A stretch of 18,928 nt of DNA from a bacterium (GTDB lineage: Bacteria; Patescibacteriota; Minisyncoccia; RBG-13-40-8-A). The stretch's first letter is position 1, and each line of letters starts with the position of its first letter. The stretch covers positions 1-18,928 of the forward strand of contig JAUYCU010000033.1 of the NCBI GenBank assembly GCA_030692145.1. The letters are read 5' to 3'. The translations under genes and the position numbers were made by a program. Positions 15,229-18,928 of this stretch are shown here, piece after piece. A model generated the notes under the pieces. That model was not told where the DNA came from. It saw only the letters and a program-made list of their open reading frames with translations, and did not search any database.

Positions 15229-15261
15229 ATTTCTATTTTACCTCTTTTTTCTTGTTTTTTC
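15224..15261 (-). repeat. duplicated gene-start/leader sequence, copy 1
   Basis: This 38-nt stretch matches 16595-16632 at 35 of 38 positions, with the two start codons in register (ATG at 15226-15228 and 16597-16599). It contains GAGGT 12 nt from the ATG, too far for a typical SD, and TAAAAT 6 nt from the ATG, which could be a -10 box of a leaderless transcript. The similarity ends at 15261 and resumes at 15477 (13 nt, AAAAAATCAACCC). Confidence 0.55.
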
Positions 15262-15279
15262 CACACCTCCGCCTTTTAA

Positions 15280-15445
15280 GGAATTTGTTGTGTCTTCTGG
15301 AAACCATTGCGCAGCCAAGCCCTCCTCGGAAAAAATAAAACCGCCAAACTTCATTAGCTTGGCGAGTAATAGCAGCGCATGAAATAAAACAATAATTAAT
15401 CACTTCTCGGCGACTGCGTGGTTGAAAGGAGACACAACAAATTCC
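15280..15445. repeat. structured 166-nt repeat, copy A
   Basis: The ends form a 19-bp stem with one G-T pair (15280-15298 with 15427-15445). Inside it are AACCA/TGGTT (15302-15306 with 15419-15423) and CGCAG/CTGCG (15310-15314 with 15414-15418), with a 3-nt bulge. A GCCAAGC/GCTTGGC stem (15314-15320 with 15357-15363) and an exclusive alternative CGCCAA/TTGGCG (15342-15347 with 15359-15364) lie in the core. It aligns with copy B (17558-17723) over all 166 positions without a gap, with about 35 differences, many compensated within stems. C-rich bases follow GGAATT... at the high-coordinate end in both. It lies just upstream of the methyltransferase. It may be a structured RNA, a non-autonomous mobile element or both; the sense strand is not known. 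Confidence 0.75.
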
Positions 15446-15485
15446 GCCTCCCCCTCTATTATGAAACTAAATTCTTAAAAAATCA

Positions 15486-15543
15486 ACCCTGTTAAATAAA
15501 GTCTCTGATTTTCTAATTTGCTTTGCAAATTATTTAACAGGGT
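15486..15543 (-). terminator. 14-bp inverted repeat followed by T-run
   Basis: ACCCTGTTAAATAA (15486-15499) pairs perfectly with 15530-15543. On the minus strand it is followed by TGATTTTTT. A competing 8-bp hairpin, TAATTTGC/GCAAATTA (15514-15521 with 15525-15532), shares three bases with the right arm. It probably serves as a second terminator for the phosphotransferase-like gene. Confidence 0.55.
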
Positions 15544-15568
15544 CAAGCGGATTCGGTCAAATAAAATG

Positions 15569-15586
15569 GCCCCGCTTAGGCGGGGC
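15569..15586 (-). terminator. terminator of the phosphotransferase-like gene
   Basis: GCCCCGC (15569-15575), loop TTAG, GCGGGGC (15580-15586) form a perfect 7-bp GC stem about 20 nt past the stop. On the minus strand it is followed by CATTTTATTT. Confidence 0.8.
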
Positions 15587-15606
15587 TTGAAGTGCTTTGG
15601 GGAAAA

Positions 15607-16599
15607 CTAAACCTCGTCCAAAAACCTGTAAATTAAACCGATTCTTTTTTTCTGTTCTTTTTCCGGTTTATCAGTGGCGCAAATATCAGCCAGAATCGTA
15701 CCAAGACATCTCTCAACCAAGCTGGCCCTCATTAATGATTGAAAATTCTTAATCTTTAATTTGCCGGCTATTCGCTCAAACTCCGAAATCCATTCTCTAA
15801 TCCCCTTTTTCCATTCGGTATAGGTCTTTCTCCAATCGGCATTCGTTATCCAATCGGACCAAATAATAAAAGCCAATTCATAACCTTCGGGGTACATTTT
15901 CATATGGGCGAAATCCAATAGATAATAAGTATTTTCTTTCGGGTCTTTGAAAATTTCAGCCGGATTGAAATGACCATGACACCAAACCATTTTTCTGTTT
16001 TTGAATTCCTTACGTATCAAATCCACCCCTCTCTCAAAACGAGGAATGAATTCTTTGGGATTTAAAATAGATTTTCTCCCTTCCAATGTTCTCTCCGCTT
16101 CTTTGTCATTAGCCAATTGAAGCCAACGGCTTATCCTAAAAATGTGAAAATTACCGGCAGATAAATTCTCCGAAAGAGACACTTCCCGGCTCGGCCTAAT
16201 CGGAAAACTTTTCCTGTATTTTAAATAAAGCTCGGCGATTTCCCTTCTTGTCTTCGGATTTATCGGTCGTACAAAACAACGGGCACTTTTCGGTATTCTT
16301 TCCATTATCAACCATCCTTTTTGCGAAGAAACCATTTTGTAAGCATAAAGCGCCGGAGCTTTCAGTATTTTGCTTTTGTTGTGTTTATTGAAGGCGATTA
16401 GATTTAACGGTTCAGCGGTTGTGCGCGGGTCGTCATAAACCTTAAGAATTGCCGGTTTATTCTTGTATTTGCCACTGAAATTTATGCTGCGGATTTTATC
16501 TAAAGTATAATAATAGCCACGATGGATTTCTTTACCCAAAACAAAACCGGTTTTTTTGATAATTTCTTTTACCCAAATATCCAAAGGTGATTCTTTCAT
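15607..16599 (-). CDS. aminoglycoside-phosphotransferase/kinase-fold protein, degenerate active site
   Basis: It is 330 aa. The fold is suggested by an N-lobe with PAILKVYDD (Lys53, the usual ATP-binding Lys position), a hinge KGWLIMERI (about 95-102), and a C-lobe with WCHGHFNPAEIF (206-217) followed by YYLLDFAHM (225-233). The last two correspond to the HGD..P.N catalytic loop and the DF/DW metal-binding motif. His210 stands where the catalytic Asp is expected and Glu215 where the Asn is expected, while Asp229 is kept. It is therefore probably not a normal kinase of this family. TAAAAT lies 6 nt before the ATG and the leader is nearly identical to that of the methyltransferase gene. A terminator precedes and two follow, so it is monocistronic. 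The function is unknown; lipopolysaccharide-core or thiamine/choline kinase relatives are alternatives. Confidence 0.65.
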   Translation of the reverse strand: MKESPLDIWVKEIIKKTGFVLGKEIHRGYYYTLDKIRSINFSGKYKNKPAILKVYDDPRTTAEPLNLIAFNKHNKSKILKAPALYAYKMVSSQKGWLIMERIPKSARCFVRPINPKTRREIAELYLKYRKSFPIRPSREVSLSENLSAGNFHIFRISRWLQLANDKEAERTLEGRKSILNPKEFIPRFERGVDLIRKEFKNRKMVWCHGHFNPAEIFKDPKENTYYLLDFAHMKMYPEGYELAFIIWSDWITNADWRKTYTEWKKGIREWISEFERIAGKLKIKNFQSLMRASLVERCLGTILADICATDKPEKEQKKRIGLIYRFLDEV

Positions 16600-16632
16600 A
16601 CTTTTATTTTACCTCTTTTTTCTTCTTTTTTC
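16595..16632 (-). repeat. duplicated gene-start/leader sequence, copy 2 (uninterrupted)
   Basis: It matches 15224-15261 at 35 of 38 positions, start codons in register. Here the match runs directly into AAAAAATCAACCC (16633-16645), which in the other copy lies 215 nt further away. This copy therefore looks like the version without the structured repeat. Confidence 0.55.
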
Positions 16633-16640
16633 AAAAAATC

Positions 16641-16666
16641 AACCCCGCGCCGGTTGGCACGGGGTT
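16641..16666 (-). terminator. terminator of the 78-aa protein gene
   Basis: AACCCCG (16641-16647) and CGGGGTT (16660-16666) pair, with an inner GCC/GGC stem and a 4-nt loop. On the minus strand it is followed by GATTTTTTGA. It lies about 12 nt past the stop. Confidence 0.85.
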
Positions 16667-16677
16667 TTGTTCAATAA

Positions 16678-16914
16678 TCAGATTTTCTTCAGAATGGCTC
16701 TAGCCAGAATCTGATGGCCAGCTTCAAGGTGAAAGCCTGGGATATTCTCCAAAAGCCTCACGACGCATTCCACGTAACCGCCGGGAAGTTTGTCAGGTTC
16801 TTCTGTCCTGATTTCCACCTTCCTACCGTAAAGTAGTTTGCGGTCATCATAGTAGTCGGAATTTTTCTTCATCCTGAAGATAACACATACATCTCCTCTT
16901 TTAAGTTTAGCCAT
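16678..16914 (-). CDS. hypothetical 78-aa protein
   Basis: I do not recognise this protein. It is 78 aa, starting MAKLKRGDVCVIFRMKK. A beta-rich pattern (GDVCVIF, then YGRKVEIRTEEPD, then GYVECVVRL) with turn residues suggests a small SH3- or OB-like barrel; this is inference from pattern only. A helix-like end (HQILARAILKKI) follows. AGGAGG lies 7 nt before the ATG, and a near-consensus promoter and a strong terminator flank the gene, so it is expressed alone. The strong SD sets it and the next small gene apart from most genes here. Confidence 0.75.
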   Translation of the reverse strand: MAKLKRGDVCVIFRMKKNSDYYDDRKLLYGRKVEIRTEEPDKLPGGYVECVVRLLENIPGFHLEAGHQILARAILKKI

Positions 16915-16938
16915 CTTTCTCCTCCTTAAAATAAAATC

Positions 16939-16954
16939 CTCACTTTTTGGTGAG
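16939..16954 (-). promoter_or_regulatory. small hairpin at the predicted 5' end of the mRNA
   Basis: CTCAC (16939-16943) and GTGAG (16950-16954) form a 5-bp stem with a 6-nt loop, right at the predicted transcript start. It may protect the 5' end or be an operator. Confidence 0.35.
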
Positions 16955-16959
16955 ATTAT

Positions 16960-16988
16960 ATCTTAGCAAATTAATAAATTATTGTCAA
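16960..16988 (-). promoter_or_regulatory. sigma70-type promoter of the 78-aa protein gene
   Basis: On the minus strand the perfect -35 box TTGACA (16983-16988) is followed after 17 nt by TAAGAT (16960-16965). A perfect TATAAT (16955-16960) overlaps it by one base but gives a 22-nt spacer, so TAAGAT is the better -10. Confidence 0.75.
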
Positions 16989-17007
16989 TAGAAAACTTCA
17001 AACAAAA

Positions 17008-17032
17008 ATCGGAGGCCGATGCGGCCTCCGAT
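17008..17032 (-). terminator. terminator of the 96-aa protein gene
   Basis: ATCGGAGGCCG (17008-17018), loop ATG, CGGCCTCCGAT (17022-17032) form a perfect 11-bp stem. On the minus strand it is followed by TTTTGTTTG. It lies about 12 nt past the stop. Confidence 0.9.
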
Positions 17033-17043
17033 AAGAAAATCTA

Positions 17044-17334
17044 TCATGGATTAAACTTTTTCAAAAAAGAGCGCAGATCGCCATAAGTTTTCACCGTGCT
17101 TGGGATAACGATTCTTAAAAAGCACCCCTTACAAAAAATAACATTATAGAGCTCGGTAATCTTTTTAATCTCAATTTCCCTAGTGCAATCATTCCATCCG
17201 TGACCGTGTTTTCCGATTCTACCTTGCCACCCCCCTTTAAATTCGTGTAACTCGGTATTGTCGTCAATTGCCACTACCACATAAGGATCAACCGTCAATA
17301 CATCACCGTACTCAGTTAGTTTAATGGGTTCCAT
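17044..17334 (-). CDS. hypothetical 96-aa protein
   Basis: I do not recognise this protein. It is 96 aa, soluble. The first half has a beta-like pattern (VLTVDPYVVVAIDDN) and a Gly/His-rich loop (GRIGKHGHGWNDCT). The second half has FCKGCFLRIVIPS, so Cys and His residues (His63-region loop, C-x-x-C) could bind a metal, but this is not established. AAGGAGG lies 5-6 nt before the ATG. The gene has its own promoter and terminator and the same layout as the 78-aa gene, with which it may have been acquired. No function is suggested by the sequence. Confidence 0.7.
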   Translation of the reverse strand: MEPIKLTEYGDVLTVDPYVVVAIDDNTELHEFKGGWQGRIGKHGHGWNDCTREIEIKKITELYNVIFCKGCFLRIVIPSTVKTYGDLRSFLKKFNP

Positions 17335-17349
17335 TCTTTCCTCCTTTGC

Positions 17350-17376
17350 CCTGCCGAAGCTTTATGCGTAGGCGGG
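17350..17376. repeat. GC-rich palindromic element, leader copy
   Basis: This 27-bp segment starts CCTGCC and ends GGCGGG, the same ends in the same orientation as the in-frame copy at 11201-11239, with an AT-richer core (GAAGCTTTATGCGTA). It lies in the 5' leader of the 96-aa gene, between its -10 box and its SD, and could form a hairpin there. Confidence 0.5.
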
Positions 17377-17393
17377 CTTTTCGATTTTTCTTT

Positions 17394-17422
17394 ATCCTAC
17401 GCCCTTACTTAAAATCTGTCAA
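17394..17422 (-). promoter_or_regulatory. sigma70-type promoter of the 96-aa protein gene
   Basis: On the minus strand the perfect -35 box TTGACA (17417-17422) is followed after 17 nt by TAGGAT (17394-17399). The predicted leader is about 50 nt and holds the GC-rich palindromic element. Confidence 0.65.
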
Positions 17423-17447
17423 TATTAATCAACTCATTATTCTATCC

Positions 17448-17485
17448 ATTCAACTATATGGTGCGGCCGCACCATATAGTTGAAT
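17448..17485. repeat. 38-bp perfect palindrome with no central spacer
   Basis: The left half ATTCAACTATATGGTGCGG (17448-17466) is exactly complementary to the right half (17467-17485). The centre is the NotI-type 8-mer GCGGCCGC. No T-run follows on either strand, so it is not a typical terminator. It lies just upstream of the promoter of the 96-aa gene. Confidence 0.9.
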
Positions 17486-17505
17486 ACTTAAAATTTAATT
17501 AAACC

Positions 17506-17543
17506 AGCGAGGAATTTATTTTCACTGAAACAACTTCCTCGCT
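17506..17543 (-). terminator. 9-bp inverted repeat, possible terminator of the rodA unit
   Basis: AGCGAGGAA (17506-17514) and TTCCTCGCT (17535-17543) are perfectly complementary with a 20-nt loop. On the minus strand it is followed by GGTTTAATTAAATTTTAAG, T-rich but without a clean T-run. It lies directly past repeat B. Confidence 0.4.
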
Positions 17544-17557
17544 CCTTCTCCGCTTAA

Positions 17558-17723
17558 GGAATTTGTCATAATCCCTGGAGACCATATCGCAGCCAAGCTC
17601 ACCTCGGACAAAATAAAACCGCCAAACTCTATTAGCTTGGCGAGATATAGAAGCGCCCGGAGTAAAACAGCAATCTATCAATTCTCGGCGACTTCGTGGT
17701 CGGAAGGGGTTATGACAAATTCC
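17558..17723. repeat. structured 166-nt repeat, copy B
   Basis: It has the same length and architecture as copy A. The terminal stem is 19 bp with one G-T pair (17558-17576 with 17705-17723). It shares its outer 9 bp with A but has a different inner half. GACCA/TGGTC (17580-17584 with 17697-17701) replaces AACCA/TGGTT of copy A, a compensated change. CGCAG faces CTTCG here (one mismatch). The GCCAAGC/GCTTGGC stem (17592-17598 with 17635-17641) and its alternative are kept. It ends 10 nt from the rodA stop codon and would be transcribed as part of the rodA 3' region. Confidence 0.75.
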
Positions 17724-17733
17724 GCACCCACCC

Positions 17734-18822
17734 CTACTTACTTCTCACCGCAATACTCTGCACAATTCCGATAGTAATAAAACCAAGCAAGAGATTACTT
17801 CCACCGGAACTGATAAACGGCAAAGAAATTCCCGCAATAGGCAAAACGCCAAGATTCATGCCAATATTAACAAGAATATGAAAAATAAAAACGATTGCTG
17901 TGCCAACACAAAAAAGCCGTGCAAAATTATTCGTCGCAGCAATACTGGTTTTAATGATTCTCGCAAACATCAAGAAATAAAAAATGAAAATTAGAGACAA
18001 ACCGACAAAACCCATTTCTTCGGCAATCGAGGCAAAAATAAAATCGGTATATCTGTCAGGCAAAAACTTCAATTGGCTTTGCGAACCATGCCCCAATCCC
18101 CTGCCCCAAACTTTTCCCGAACCAATGGCGATTATTGATTGGATTCTGTGATAACCGGAACCCAATGGGTCCAGATACGGATTAATAAATGTGGTGATTC
18201 TTTCTTTTTGATATGGTTTCAAAATCGCAAGCCAGGCAATACCAAAAACAATGACACCAATCAAAAACAAAACCAAAAGCTGCCTTAATTTAATTCCGGC
18301 GATTATCATTATCCCCAGCCATAAAAATAATAATACCATTGCCGAACCCAGGTCTGGCTGGAAGAAAACCAAGGCCGTAGGAATAAGCATGTAAAGTCCG
18401 GAAATGACAATGTGGCGAATCCTATAAAGTTCAATGTGGCGCAGAGAATAATACTCGGCCAAAATCAAAATTATTATCAGCTTGGCGAACTCCACAGGTT
18501 CGAAGCTCAATATTCCCAAATGGAACCAGCTTGTTGCTCCTCTTATCGCTCTGCCGAAAACCAAAACACCCACCAACAGTAAAAGGCTTAAAACATAAAG
18601 AATCAATAAAAAAAACGGATGATTTTTAAAAACCCTGTAATCAAGAAAAGCGAAAACGAGTATCAAAAAAAAGCCGCCAACAACAAATGCCAGCTGCTTA
18701 TAAAAAATATTCGCTTCGTCGCCGTAAGTTGTCGGATAAATCGACAAAAGACCAACTAGACAAAGCGCCAAAACACTCAGCATTAATACCCAGTCAAGTT
18801 TTTTGAGGAAATAAAGAAACAT
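17734..18822 (-). CDS. RodA/FtsW/SpoVE-family peptidoglycan glycosyltransferase
   Basis: A SEDS-family polymerase that makes glycan strands from lipid II, paired with a class B penicillin-binding protein. It is 362 aa with about ten hydrophobic segments. Family marks: FFQPDLGSAM (about 153-162), the loop IGSGKVWGRGLGHGSQSQLK (about 233-252), FLPDRYTDFIFASIAEEMGF (about 253-272, containing the conserved Asp region), and NIGMNLGVLPIAGISLPFIS (about 319-338) followed by SGGSNLL. The wording of the SQSQL..LP.R.TDFIFA loop fits RodA somewhat better than FtsW, but I leave the symbol open. It begins 9 nt after the stop of an upstream gene, so the two are one operon. No SD is seen. Repeat B follows the TAG stop within 10 nt. 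Confidence 0.93.
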   Translation of the reverse strand: MFLYFLKKLDWVLMLSVLALCLVGLLSIYPTTYGDEANIFYKQLAFVVGGFFLILVFAFLDYRVFKNHPFFLLILYVLSLLLLVGVLVFGRAIRGATSWFHLGILSFEPVEFAKLIIILILAEYYSLRHIELYRIRHIVISGLYMLIPTALVFFQPDLGSAMVLLFLWLGIMIIAGIKLRQLLVLFLIGVIVFGIAWLAILKPYQKERITTFINPYLDPLGSGYHRIQSIIAIGSGKVWGRGLGHGSQSQLKFLPDRYTDFIFASIAEEMGFVGLSLIFIFYFLMFARIIKTSIAATNNFARLFCVGTAIVFIFHILVNIGMNLGVLPIAGISLPFISSGGSNLLLGFITIGIVQSIAVRSK

Positions 18823-18831
18823 TATAATCGA

Positions 18832-18928
18832 TTATTGCTGAATGTTCCGGCTCTGAACGTCAATAAAATTATCCGGCGAAAAAACATCCGTATAAGCTTT
18901 AATCTCGTAAGAAACAACTTCTCCGCTT
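18832..18928 (-). CDS. C-terminal end of an unidentified gene upstream of rodA
   Basis: Only 31 C-terminal codons are in the window, ending with TAA at 18832-18834 (last residues FIDVQSRNIQQ). The frame is open to the window edge. Genes here in related operons are often mreC, mreD or a penicillin-binding protein 2. The visible tail does not let me choose. The 9-nt gap to rodA implies cotranscription. Confidence 0.55.
   Translation of the reverse strand, partial: SGEVVSYEIKAYTDVFSPDNFIDVQSRNIQQ

Larger units (their letters stand above)
15229..15606. other. gene-free interval holding terminators and structured repeat A
   Basis: These 378 bases hold, from low to high coordinate: the methyltransferase leader (to 15261), a 215-nt apparent insertion (15262-15476) that contains structured repeat A (15280-15445), and two inverted repeats that can terminate the upstream phosphotransferase-like gene (15486-15543 and 15569-15586). 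The minus strand of repeat A is open in one frame, but I see no support for a protein there. Confidence 0.6.
17335..17733. other. gene-free interval holding promoter, palindrome, hairpin and repeat B
   Basis: These 399 bases contain the SD and leader of the 96-aa gene with a GC-rich palindromic repeat (17350-17376), its promoter (17394-17422), the 38-bp palindrome (17448-17485), a 9-bp inverted repeat (17506-17543) and structured repeat B (17558-17723). The 60-codon minus-strand frame at 17499-17681 is not supported as a gene. Confidence 0.6.

Noticed and set aside
17499..17681. A 60-codon minus-strand gene overlapping repeat B, with a similar open frame through repeat A.
   Set aside because: I compared the copies codon by codon in this frame: about 14, 9 and 12 substitutions fall on codon positions 1, 2 and 3. 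There is no third-position excess, so protein selection is not supported; changes follow stems instead. No SD is present.
18906..18928. A third copy of the structured repeat starting at the window end, because CTTCTCCGCTT matches the flank of copy B.
   Set aside because: The match is 11 nt only, outside the repeat proper, and lies inside the coding end of the gene upstream of rodA.
1..18928. CRISPR arrays, tRNA or rRNA genes, transposase genes.
   Set aside because: I saw no regularly spaced repeats, no cloverleaf ending and no recombinase or transposase motif on either strand by eye.

Overview
The window reads as a chromosomal segment of a bacterium from the Candidate Phyla Radiation (Patescibacteria, probably Parcubacteria-like). 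The evidence is compact and AT-rich sequence, short RpoB (1081 aa) and RpoC (1207 aa), most genes starting without a Shine-Dalgarno (SD) sequence, the standard genetic code, and many divergent small proteins. The lineage is inferred from sequence character, not from a search. Every gene I can support lies on the minus strand, so transcription runs from high to low coordinates.

Layout in coordinate order. 1-884: recA, cut by the window edge. 976-1323: a small membrane-anchored protein whose SD sits in the loop of a perfect hairpin. 1393-3861: ftsK with a long Glu-rich tail. 3943-3967: terminator of the rpoBC transcript. 3992-10866: rpoC and rpoB, 5 nt apart. 10979-11510: a one-domain TsaB-like protein carrying an in-frame GC-rich palindromic insert, plus an unknown 73-aa protein. 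11543-15228: an accessory island with a PD-(D/E)XK nuclease on its own promoter, a proteasome-like Ntn hydrolase, a GIY-YIG protein and a DNA methyltransferase fused to an Mrr-like nuclease domain. 15229-15606: terminators and structured repeat copy A. 15607-16599: a degenerate aminoglycoside-phosphotransferase-fold protein. 16678-17334: two small unknown genes, each with its own promoter, SD and terminator. 17335-17733: a 38-bp perfect palindrome, a hairpin and structured repeat copy B. 17734-18822: rodA/ftsW-family gene, preceded by the 3' end of another gene.

The recA, rpoBC, ftsK and rodA genes are housekeeping functions. Between them lies an accessory zone (about 11.2-17.7 kb) rich in nucleases, palindromes and repeats. 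Within it, the fused methyltransferase-nuclease, GIY-YIG protein and proteasome-like hydrolase appear to form one transcript, a candidate defence or modification operon. Two 166-nt repeats, A and B, align without gaps at about 79% identity. Their terminal stems differ in sequence yet stay paired within each copy, so structure is what is conserved. Copy A also appears to sit inside a duplicated intergenic region whose uninterrupted version survives upstream of the phosphotransferase-like gene. I regard this structured repeat as the best candidate for something undescribed here.
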